NCBI GenBank assembly: GCA_030280995.1
Contig: JASXTE010000008.1
Span: forward strand, 5,475,001 to 5,539,000
Direction of reading: 5' to 3'
Length of the DNA: 64,000 nt
Source: Hemileia vastatrix
Taxonomy: Eukaryota > Basidiomycota > Pucciniomycetes > Pucciniales > Zaghouaniaceae
Shown: positions 21,539 through 31,739 of the stretch, piece by piece
Layout: every line of letters begins with the position of its first letter
Numbering within the stretch: position 1 is the stretch's first letter
Made by a program: the position numbers and the translations under genes
Notes under the pieces: generated by a model
The model's database searches: none
Seen by the model: only the letters and a program-made list of their open reading frames with translations
What the model was told of the DNA's origin: nothing

Positions 21539-22983
21539 TTAATGGTCAGAAATTGGATTAGAGGGAAGTTCAGAGGAGGAAGAAGAAGAGGCAGGAATGG
21601 AGTTCTGGAGGGTGTGTTTAATGATCCTAGACATTTTCCAGTGGTTGTCCAACAGGCGCTTTCTCAGGGATTTTTCAAAGTCATTCAAAGGTCCATGGAG
21701 GGCAAAGGCTTTTAGCATGTTGGAACACATGGTGCTTAGGTGTTTCTTCATGTCTCCATAATCCAGGGTCAAAGAAGTTTCAAGAGGTTGGCCAACTCCA
21801 CAATAGATTCAGGAGGAGGGGTGCCAACTAGACAAGAAGAATTGGATCAGTAATTATTTTTGTTGAAGAAATGGGATAAATTAATTTGGTACTTACAGAT
21901 TGGAAGCTCATCAAATTTGTAAGCAGCTGGAATTTGGATCTCTGAAGATTTTGTAATGGTCATAGTGGGTGGATCAAACAGGGAAAGATATGGATTCTCT
22001 TGGTCTTCCTCTGAAAGATTTTGAGAAGTTGAACTAGGAGGCTGATTTTTCTGGGGCCTAGTTGGAGCAGTGGGATTGTTGTTGTTATTGTGGTTGTTAT
22101 GTCTGTTGGATTCAGCTGGAGGAGGTGCTGGTGATGGAGTACCAGAGTTGTTAAAAGATGGAGCAGGAGAGGGTGATTTGGAAGAAGATTGATCTCTTCT
22201 GGATGGAGCTTTTGAAGAGATGGAACTGTCAGAAGAATAGTTGGCTGACAGAGGAGAAGTGTAGTTTCTTTGTCTTAGCTGGGGACAAAGTTGTTGCTTG
22301 GGTGAAGTGTTGGGTGTTCTGGTTTCTTCTTGGGGTTCTCTGGCAGGTCTCTTAGAAGTTTGGGAAAATTTGAAGTTCTTGGAGCTTGGAAGGGTTGGCT
22401 GCATTGCTCTGGGAGCAGTGGGAGGTGATTGTGTAGAGTTGTTTTTGTTGATTGATTGAATTTGGCTTTTTTCTGGTTGTTTTTGGAGATTTTGAGCTGG
22501 ATTTTCACTGTCCAGTGAGGTGGGCGGGCCGCCCGACGTCCGCCGGGCCACCTGGACGCGCTCTAGATGCCTGGGAGCTGATCTTGAAGCTTTTGGAGCT
22601 AATTTGGTGTAGATAAAAGCAGTTTCTTGGGAAGCTAAGGCTGGTCTTTTGGGAAGAGCTCTGGAAGCTGAGCTTCTGGATCTTCTGGAAGGTGCTGAAG
22701 ATAAAGTGTAAGAGGAAGGACCAAGCTCTGGAGATCTGGTAGGGGATCTAGAGATTTATTTATGAGAAGGTGAAGGAGGAGGAATAGGGTAGTTGGCATC
22801 TTTTTCACATCTTTTCTTTTTGGAATAGCAAGAATCACAAGCCCTGTTGTAGAATTTGGCTTCAGGAGTTGGAAGAGTGAATGTGCAAGGTCTGCACATG
22901 TGGATGCACTGTTTGCAGGCATAGTCCTTGGGAGAAGTGAAGCAAGGGAGAGTAGAAGGGTTAAAATCAGGAGCTCCAGCCAT
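21539..22983 (-). pseudogene. Antisense passenger gene 2 (six-cysteine cluster), element D
   Basis: On the strand opposite to gag-pol, the ATG at 22983 starts MAGAPDF. The cluster ACKQC, RPC, ACDSCYSKKKRC (C-x2-C-x6-C-x15-C-x2-C-x6-C) occupies residues about 22-56 with all six cysteines present. A long Ser/Pro/Asn-rich region follows, ending in a conserved block (NPYLSLFDPP, IPAAYKFDELPI). The frame is open across exon 1 apart from a TAA at about 22754 where other copies have Tyr. A 69-nt intron (GTAAGTACC to TGTCTAG, 21896-21828) holds an in-frame TGA, so splicing is required. Exon 2 encodes the conserved DMKKHLSTMCSNMLKAFALHG domain and stops early at 21539. A GC-rich island (22521-22552) lies mid-gene. 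I infer a nucleic-acid-binding protein from the cysteine spacing; I know of no named family. Confidence 0.75.
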
Positions 22984-22986
22984 GAT

Positions 22987-23688
22987 CTGTGGTGAGAAAA
23001 GATGATGGAAAGGGATAGGAGGAGATTTTTGTCAGTGTTGGGTAGATGATGAAGTGAAGGTGGAAGTTCAGCAGGTTGGCTGTAGGGGTGGTCTGTATGA
23101 AATTGGCTGCGTCTATTTTATGCAAAATTCTGCCAGTCCATCAAGACTTTAAACTGAAATCTGGTTTCTGTTAGTCCTCCAAGACTTTAAACTGGCTGGT
23201 TTCAAGATTCTATCAAGACTACTCCATCAAGACTTTAAACTGAACACTGTGTTAGTCCCACAAGACTTTAAAATGAGTATTGTTTTTGGTTTAGTCCCCC
23301 AAGACTTTAAACTGAGGGTTGTGAGTCCCCCAAGACTATAAACTGAGGAATGAGTTTTGTTGTTGGAGTTGGTTTTGAAATATTGGTGGAGGGTATCCAC
23401 AGGGGGATCCTACAAATTTAGCAAAGGCAAGTTTGGGGGTAATTGATGGGCTGGAAGCTCTATTTACAATTATCCCAGAATTTTAGTTTTTTCTCTGTGT
23501 CTTAATGTGGTTGATCTCTGTTTCTGGGTTTATGATTTAGGTTTTTGAGTCTCCCAAGACTTTAAACTGAGGGTTTTGAGTCCCCCAAGACTATAAAATG
23601 AGGATGGTCCCCCAAGACTTAAAACTGAGGGTTGTTTGTGGCTACATCCTATAGAGGGTGTGGTCAATTTTTCTTTTCTGGATCAAAC
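22987..23688 (+). repeat. M1 array with one M2 hairpin between the antisense genes, element D
   Basis: M1 units lie at about 23135, 23173, 23220, 23253, 23292, 23323, 23548, 23579 and 23606, all in gag-pol sense orientation. One M2 hairpin (GGGGTAATTG 23436-23445 with CAATTATCCC 23467-23476) lies within the array. Read on the minus strand, a pyrimidine stretch ending CACAG lies three bases before the gene-2 ATG, so part of this array may be an intron of the antisense transcript. Confidence 0.8.
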
Positions 23689-24316
23689 TCAAGTACTAGT
23701 GAAATTACAGAGGGAATCAAGAGATAAAATGAAGTGTTCAGAATTAGCCTTGAACTGGTGAATGAGGTGTCTTCTGTTCTCAATGTCCTGTGAATCTTTA
23801 GCAGGAGTGGATTGGAAGTAGTGAAGCAGAAGTTGTTTCTGTTGAGATGTGTGTTGTTGGAACTTGGCCTTGATAGTGGGCAAGTGGTTGGGTGTTGGTG
23901 GTGCAATGGGTCCTATATTGTTATCATCACTATCAGAAGATGGAGGAACTGAGAAGTCAACAGTTTTAAATTTGAAGGAAGAAATTAAAGTTCTTTACCA
24001 TCAGATGGACCAGGGATGGTGGAACTAGTTGTTTTATGGGTTGTGGCACTCTTCTGGGAAGGGTGAAGCTTTTTGATTAATCTGGGTATCAGGATGGATG
24101 GCTTAGATATTTTGGTGCTGGTAGAAGAAGGACCAGGTTGAGGTGGAGGTGAATCTGTTGCAGAAGATAGTGGCAGGTCTTCTTTTTAGATTGGAAGACA
24201 TTGCAGGACGTTCTGTATGGATGGACAGGTGGTGTTATTGTGCAGATTAATTTATTGTCGATGCAGTATTGGCAAGGACCCATTTCAGAGGCAGAATTGG
24301 GAAGAAGGTTGAACAT
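23689..24316 (-). pseudogene. Antisense passenger gene 1 (Zn2Cys6-like), element D
   Basis: The ATG at 24316 sits in ACCACCATG, 49 bp inside the LTR edge, and starts MFNLLPN. The cluster reads GPCQYC, LIC, SCNVFQSKKKTC, with the fifth cysteine replaced by Phe. A small indel after the cluster shifts the frame, so the exon-1 reading ends at 24089. The intron is 23998-23949 (GTAAAG to TTCTCAG, 50 nt). Exon 2 runs to 23689 and encodes LLHYFQSTPA, then ENRRHLIHQFKANSEHF, ending STST. Exon 2 is open; exon 1 is damaged. An in-frame ATG upstream (24436) lies within the LTR, but the conserved Kozak-like context favours 24316. Confidence 0.75.
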
Positions 24317-24354
24317 GGTGGTTGGATGAAGAAAGAATGTGGACATTCTCAATT

Positions 24355-24364
24355 GGAGGGAGGA
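24355..24364 (+). other. Polypurine tract of element D
   Basis: GGAGGGAGGA lies directly before the 3' LTR, identical to the tracts of copies A and B although the LTRs differ. Confidence 0.85.
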
Positions 24365-25434
24365 TGTGGTCTTCCAACATTGGCAGGGGCCTTTGTTGTA
24401 TGATTTGGCGCTATTTGTGCATGTCTTAATTGACATCTGTTAAGGAATTGGGTATTTTTCTGGTTTTATTCTGTGGATATTGGGTCTACAGGTATGTGGG
24501 TATTATCATTGGTTAGCCCTGGTTTTTCTCTATATTTTATGTCCTGTAGACATTTTTCATATTCTAAGTTTTAAGGGGTCATTTCCTCATTTTTCACATA
24601 TAAAAGATTGCTGTTTAATTTTGTTTTTTGTGTTTTACGGGCTAACCTTAAGTCTTAGGGTTAAGTGCTTAGTACCATTTGATAGAGCTAATTTTTCTCT
24701 ATATTTCATGTCCCAATGTTGTTATAGTGAAATTCCGTGTTTTAAAGGTTTTAGTAGTTGTAGCTAATTTTTCTAAGTAGATTAGTTGTTTTTATTGGTT
24801 TTCTAACTTCAGGCGGCACCTCTGATGTCGGGCGGCCCGTCTGCCGCTGTTTTAGAAGGTTGGGGAGCGCTTCAGGAGGGTTTTTTATTCAATTTGGTGG
24901 GTACAGGCGCCAGATTGGTGAATGCTCATGGGCTCTTAGTGGTCTGTGTCTACATAGTGAATAAGACAGTTTGGGGAAACCTTAATCATCATACAACCAT
25001 CCGGAGGTGATATCATTGTTCCTCACTCAGTTTTCACTGTTTTCTGGCCACAATTGGCTGTGTTTGTTGCAAGTGAGTTCTTCATTTAACTTAACCTTGG
25101 CAACTGTTTTCTATGTTATAGTCTTGCAAGCTATAGCAAGTATTATTGCTGTCTCTGGTGTGGATTTGCAGCCTACATCAAATATCTTTGCTGTCTCTGG
25201 TGTGGACATTGTTCTATATTTCAGTTCTTTGGTCTGGTAGTCTATTTGGGGAATAATTTCTTGGCTCATCAAGCAGTCAAGTGTGTTAAAAAGGAGCTTT
25301 AGCAAAACAGGAACCAACTTACTTTAGCAAGTAAATCTCACTCTATTTTTCTAAAGGGACAGGGGATTTTCTCTCTGGGTTTTCTCCAACTCCTTTGGTC
25401 AAGGCCTATAGCTAGTACTATAGGATTGTCTACA
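24365..25434 (+). repeat. 3' LTR of element D
   Basis: It runs from TGTGGTCTTCC to TTGTCTACA, 1070 bp, complete. It shares the TGTGGT start with the family-1 LTRs but is otherwise a different LTR. Its relatives on the minus strand are 34309-44999 (split) and 56445-57622. The five bases after it, GCAAC, have no visible left partner because the 5' LTR is truncated. Confidence 0.88.
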
Positions 25435-26423
25435 GCAACAGAAGTGCCACAAAAAATAATAAGAAAATAATATAATATTTAAATTTTGTAAGTAATGTAA
25501 GTGATAGCACTGAAGGGGATTACCTAAGGCCCTTTTATAGCCAAGGGGTACTCTGAAGCTCCAAAAATTTGAAAGTACAAAATGAAAATAGAATTAAACA
25601 AGAATATAAAAGAATAATAATGAGACCTGGATATTGAGAGAAAAATATGAAACAAATAATTAAATCCTAAAATAAGAAGTAATTTTCCCATACTGTATTC
25701 CCAATCCCAGTTAATTAGAATAGTAAGTGACTACATAAATTTGCAACAATGTAAACTGTGAGTAATTTATCCAAAATAGTCATTACAATGAGCTTTAAAA
25801 TGGTTTTAATGGAACCAATACAATTAAGTCATTTTGTCGCAACATTTGTGTAATCAATTCAATCCAAAACAGAAATTAATAAATTGTTTTAACTATTCCA
25901 TTTAAGTAATAACTAATTTAAGTGAGAACAACTAATTATTTTAATAAATTATTAATTCAAAATAAGAATTTTAATTTATTTTATAAAGTAAGTGTTTTAA
26001 CTTATTTAATACATTTTCTGACACAATTAACGGTCAAAAAATTGCCCAACCTTTATGGATTACAACATAGGAGAAAGTTTATTTAATATATAAATTTTAT
26101 TATTTAAATTTTAATTAAAATTCAATTTTACAATTGTAATTATAATATATTTTTGTAATAAATTACTCATTGATTTATTAATATCTAATACATAAAAATG
26201 CACAATGATTTATAGAATATATATTATGTTTGATGTAAGTGTATAAATAATTTATTTAATAATAAATTTAATATAATATTCATTTCACTTATTTTCAATA
26301 AAATGATTATATAATTTTATCATGTAATAAAATATTATTTCAAGTACATAAAATACATCACTTTATTTTCTCCAATAAAGTATTATACATTTTACTGGGC
26401 TCCTGAGACAGCCTGGCTGAAAA
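25435..26423 (-). repeat. Partial LTR of family J (J5), minus strand
   Basis: It carries the family-J promoter-like block in reverse complement (GGCCCTTTTATAGCC near 25528) and ends with the reverse complement of the family start (TTTACTGGGCTCCTGAGACAG). About 270 bp of the LTR's distal end is missing where element D abuts, so D probably inserted into it or a deletion joined them. Confidence 0.7.
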
Positions 26424-27430
26424 AAAAGACTACATATATACTCTTAGTTAATTCCTTTATCAAATAGAAATACTTGAATCATTATATTTATAATAGGAGT
26501 AAGTTCAACAAGAATAATTTCAACTATTTACAAGGAAAAATTTGTTTTTGAGAGATTTTTTTATAATAAAATTTCAATTCATAAAAAAAAGTTTCATTTT
26601 ACAAGTTAAACCAGTAATTGACTTAAATTTTTGGTATAAACTAAGACATATCCATCTAAAAAATAATTTAATACTCAGAATGAGCTTTATAGTTTTTATT
26701 TAAAACAAGAATGATTTTATATCAGATTAGTTTAAACATAAACCAAAAATGGGACTTATTTTTATTACATAAGATAGATCTATAAGACTAAGTTTTGAGC
26801 TGTTCTTTTTTTATCATATGAAAGGAAACCATATTATAGTGTGTGAAAATTAACATGCTCATTTGTTGAATTTAAAAACTTTCTAAAGTTATCTATAGTT
26901 TTACTTATTTTCAGAATTATACGTATTATTTATTATAAATCTTGTTGATAAAGAAATTTTCATTTATTAAAATTAAAAAATAAAACATTAAATTTGAAAA
27001 AAATAAAAGAAAATATCACAGTTTAACTTATCTTCAACAACAGTCAGAACCAGGATGACATTGGGAGTTCAATATAAGTTCCATCAAAACTTAGATATAT
27101 ATTTTTTTAAAAGTAGATATAATTATTTTCTTCAAGCTTATTTTGTGATGAAGATAACTCAAAGAGTTTTTCCTGTCACTGAATTAACAATAAGTTGTAT
27201 TTTAAGACATATTATCATTTTTTTACTTGAACTTTAAGTAATTACATCTGTTTATTCAGGTATTTAAAAATATTTAAATACAAAACATCAATTTAAATGT
27301 AAAATATACCCAAAGATTTTATGTTATTTTGTTTTTTAGTTAGAAAATTCATGTAAAATATGTTCTGTGCTGCACCAACAGAACTGGCAGTCAAACTAAA
27401 ATGAATGTGAGCTCAACTGATCATTCACAT
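26424..27430. other. Unassigned A/T-rich segment
   Basis: I recognise no gene or known element. It is the left half of the target into which the LTR at 27431-31370 inserted; the right half is 31371-31739. One 60-codon ORF at 27055-27237 (YFFKSRYNYF) only vaguely recalls DDE transposases and is too short to call. Confidence 0.5.
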
Positions 27431-27514
27431 TGTCAGGCTGAGATCAAGTACAGAGACATAAAATAGCTTGAATGGTAAGTTGTCTAGAAGATCTTAAAGG
27501 TCCTATATGAATAC

Positions 27515-28657
27515 TGTCGGTCAGTCGTCTAGAAGATATAAGAGAAGAGGGAAGAAAAGAGAGGAGGACAAGAAGGAGATAGTAGTTTAGAAATAAAAGA
27601 AATAAAAACAATTGAATTTATTTAATTTATTTGAGAGAAAGCAACGACGAGTGATTTGAGAGGTGACAACAAATTGGTTTTATTAATATTAATATTATTT
27701 GAGTAAGAGTTCTGCGCGGCAAACACTATAATTACTATCAGACTTAAAGCAACCTTTAAATTGTTATATAGAATTTTAATTAGAATTTTATTACTAATAA
27801 AAAGAATATAAATGTAATATAAAAATTGTATTTAATTTGTTGAGTGTATAATAAGTGATAAGGCTACAGGGGATTATCCAAGGCCCTTTTATAGGCAATG
27901 GGTCCTCTGAAGCGCTACTATATTTGTAAATACAATGATTAGAATGGAATAAAACAAACATATCAAAAGAGTAAATGAAACATAACAATATAGAGAAAAA
28001 CATGAAACAAATAATTAAAAGCCCAATTAAGAATCCAATTTCCCCGCCATTAATTCCCAAATCAGTAAGTGACAATAGTGAATAACTAAACAAGATTGGA
28101 AACATAGGAACTATGAGAAATATAATTCCCAACAGATGGTACATTCTGATTAAAGGAAATTTTAAGTGAAACAAAAAATAATTTGACGCAACAAAACAAG
28201 CAATTAATCTCAATTTAGTCCAAATTAATTTATTTGTTTTTTCTAACACACTTAAGGGTCAAAAGAAGCGTCCTTAATTATTGTTTAGTATCATATGAGA
28301 GGTATTATTTAATATATAAATTTAAGTAATTAATTTAAATATATTATAAATCAAATTTACACTTGTAATTATAATATATGTTTTTTAATTAATTAAATAT
28401 AAATTTATAATTATTAAATACATAAAAATGCGCCATTATTTGTAGAATATATTATATTATGCTCAATTTAATTGTATATATAAAAATATATATAACCAAT
28501 AAATTTAATGTAACACTTGTATATAATAAAATTCTTATATAATTTCATTATGCAATAAAATATTAAGTTATATTCATTAAATACAAGTCTTACCCACTCT
28601 TTAAGGTTTTATAATTTATATATCATTTACTGGACTCCTGGAATAGCCTGGCTGACA
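27515..28657 (-). repeat. Solo LTR J4, TSD AATAC
   Basis: It is a 1143-bp LTR in minus orientation, TGTCGGTC to GGCTGACA on the plus strand. It is flanked by perfect 5-bp duplications AATAC at 27510-27514 and 28658-28662. It contains the J-family block CCTATAAAAGGGCCTTGG (reverse complement) near 27885. Confidence 0.92.
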
Positions 28658-28668
28658 AATACTGTAGT

Positions 28669-29968
28669 TGTCAGAAAGGCTGTACCAGGAGCTTAGTAAA
28701 TGTTATTTTAATTTATTGGACCTGAAAGAGTTCGTAAAAATATGCATGCTATGTATATAAATTAATATTTTATTGCATATCAAAATTATATAAGTATCTT
28801 ATTAAATATAAGTAAAATAAGTATTATATTAATTTTATTATTATATAAATTATTTATACATTTAAGTTAAGCATGATATATTTTATATCCTTTAAATTAT
28901 GGCGCATTTTTATGTATTTAATAAATATAAATTAATAATTAATTATTTATAAACATATATTATAATTTTAAGTGTAGAATTAACTTATAATGTAATTAAA
29001 TTAATTAATTAAATTTATATATTAAATAAAGCCTTACATATCTTATTAAACAATAATATTGGGACCTTTTTTGATTCAAAATTGTGTCATCAAAGTATTA
29101 AACAAGTTAAAACACTTTCTTAAATAAATTATTAATGTTTTATTCTAAAAATTGTTAATTTTTTATAATAAGTATTTGTTTTAACTTAAAATAATTTTCA
29201 TGCAAACAAAAGTAGTTAAAACAACTAATTACTCATGCTTTATACTAAATTAATTAATTACATTACTTTTAACTTGTTAAAATAAGTTATTTTTCATATT
29301 TCAGTTAAGTTGTTTATTATTTAAAAGAGTATAAGACATGTTTTAATTTAATTTAATTATTTTTATGTGTCTCAAACTTATTTAATTACTTCCTAATATT
29401 ATTGTAAATGTTTTAGATTAATTTGGGGAATTTTAGGCTCTAACTTATGTGTGTTAGTTAATTGTTTCATGGGTTCCCTTGCACTTACTCATATTTTGTT
29501 ACATGTTATTTTTATTTTATTTTTTAATTCTATATACATTAATGTGGCGCTTCAGAGAGCCCCTTGCCTATATACAGGCCTTGGTAACTCCCTGTAGCAT
29601 CATCACTTATTACTCATACTACCACATATTTTAAATATATACAAAAACATTATTTATTAATATTTATTAGTATTACAATTCTAATTTAAATATTAATCAA
29701 GTAATTAAAGGTTGCCTTAAGTTTGTTAGTAATAAATATTGCTAGCTGCACAGAAAATTTGACTTACTTAAATAAATATTTTATAAATAATATAAACCTC
29801 TTTGTTGTGTCTTTCCTCATAAAGTGTGGTTGCAATTTCTCTATTTTTATTACCATTTTCTTAAATCTATAAATTTGATTTTATTACTACTACCTTTTAT
29901 AATCCCTATTCATAATTCCTGATTTTCCTCTCCAGTCTCTTCTCCTTCTTCTAGACGACCCACTGACA
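28669..29968 (+). repeat. Solo LTR J3, TSD GTAGT
   Basis: It is a 1300-bp LTR, TGTCAGAAAGGC to CCACTGACA, with perfect 5-bp duplications GTAGT at 28664-28668 and 29969-29973. It inserted about 11 bp from J4 in the opposite orientation, so the two starts face each other around 28660. The promoter-like block is near 29570 (CCTATATACAGGCCTTGG). Confidence 0.92.
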
Positions 29969-31370
29969 GTAGTACAGATCCAACAAGTATTAAAATACAA
30001 CTCAATATAAGGGTCTCAGTAATTTTAATCTCACTAATTATAAATGGGTTACCATCTTATAGTTAGTAAAAAAATAGATGTAATGATTCAGATACTATTC
30101 AAAGACTTTATAAGTGCTATTGATATTTATTGTAATTTTATTGGCTATATGATTGATTTTAATGATAAAAAATGTGGAAAACAAGAGCGAAAACCCCATC
30201 CTTTTATATGCAATAACTTCCCAATTAACCCCTTGATTTACCAGCCCTATACACAATTAATGAAGCCTCATTCCAACTAATTAAACTTTCCAAAAAAATA
30301 AAGAGTTACCAGTGACATAATTAGAGTGATATCACCTACCAAAATTCTGTAGTAATAGGGATAATCCACAAACAATAAAGAATAAGCAAAAAAGAGAATG
30401 TATGCATATAATACTTTAAAATGAAAGACTAAAAGGTTAAAAAAAGATTAATTATTACTTAATACTAAGGGGGATTAACAGTAGAAATGATGGGGCTAAT
30501 AATGCTGTTAAACTACGTGAAATCCCCATTCAAAATTAACCAATATTGACTGAGAAACCACTAAAAAACCCAAAAAAGGGTGTGAGATGTGGGGTAACTA
30601 CATGCAGTCTTTTCAGGTGCTTGAATGGATCAATCCTAGACCAATTTAGGCGAAATTAAGTCTGGAAGTGAATTAAAGGTGTAAAGTTTGAGGTTATTAA
30701 TGAAATTAGTGCATATAATAAGGTCAATGCACCTATAATTAAATTAGGGCACTAAATAAGCGCCTGTTGCCTATTTTAGCATGTTTCCTCACAGTGGGCA
30801 TAGAATGTGGGGTAATTATAGTGTGAAGAAGCTAACTTTGCTAAAAATGAAGCTATTCACATGGTAAAAATGCAGGCAGTATGTGGCCAGTACACAGAAG
30901 CCATTTCTGGTATAAAAAACACCAAATTTGAAAAGTATTATTCTTATGCATTTGAGTAGCCAAATCGATAGCCCTAATTAAGAAAAATTGTCTGTCAAGG
31001 GGCATTTTTAATATTATTAAATTTATAGCACATATACTCAACTTTTAAGTGTTTTAAAGCACATTTATTGATTTTTACATAAAACAATGAAAACAACAGC
31101 TTTAAGTCTGCTTAAAAACCATTTAACCTTATATTTAAGGTTCTTAAGATTACCCTAACATATTCCAACTTAATGTTAAGTACATAACACCTATAAAAGG
31201 TGGATATATGCGTGTATATAAGGTGTTATAATGGCATTTTTGTGTATTATCATAATTTTACTTATGTATACTGTTTGTGTACTCTTATTTATTGTTCCCA
31301 TGTATAGTTCATGTGTTTAACATAACTTATAAGTACTTTTTACTCAGTACTGGGGATATCAAGGCTGACA

Positions 31371-31739
31371 CCCATATTAATGCTATAGATTTTAATATTG
31401 GTTTTTTTGTTAAGATTTATTTCTAAAAATTACCAATATTATTTATTTTATCACCATACACCACAAAATATGGGAGACAGACTTGTTAGCAAGTCTGCAA
31501 CCTTGAACCCAAATTCATATCTAATTAAGCACACATTGAGGTGGTTTTGAAACAATCATGAGGAAATATTGATTTTAATTTGAACACAACTTGAAAAAAA
31601 TACAAACATTTATGGAAGCACAGTTGATCATTAGAAAAACAAATCTTGATGCTTGAATTGAAAGAAATTTTTGTAGAAATATTGAAGTAAGTTAATCCCA
31701 CTACCAAAAAAAGTGGGCACATCCAGAAGATTGTGAAAA
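31371..31739. other. Unassigned A/T-rich segment (right half of target)
   Basis: It continues the sequence interrupted at 27430. I recognise no gene; a 65-codon minus-strand ORF (31525-31722) has no features I can identify. Confidence 0.5.

Larger units (their letters stand above)
27431..31370 (-). repeat. Solo LTR of the chromovirus G family, split by two later solo LTRs
   Basis: Read on the minus strand it starts TGTCAGCCTTGATATCCCCAG at 31370 and ends CTCAGCCTGACA at 27431, matching the 1501-bp LTR of element G (34910-36410), including its TATA segment (CTTTTATATGC near 30201 on the plus strand). Removing the two insertions and their duplications leaves about 1487 bp. The flanks are CACAT (27426-27430) and CCCAT (31371-31375), a target duplication with one mismatch, so this is an old solo LTR. 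Confidence 0.85.

Noticed and set aside
22158..22355. Plus-strand ORFs across antisense gene 2
   Set aside because: The minus strand has conserved domains and splice sites in three copies; the plus frames are not conserved.
23135..23628. M1 units as self-cleaving ribozymes
   Set aside because: No hammerhead (CUGAUGA, GAAA) or other known ribozyme core is present; the units are too short.
27055..27237. 60-codon ORF possibly from a DDE transposase
   Set aside because: Only a vague likeness (YFFKSRYNYF); no catalytic residues, no terminal repeats and no longer frame around it.
30044..30280. 78-codon ORF in the solo LTR
   Set aside because: It lies wholly within an LTR that is non-coding in the intact element G.
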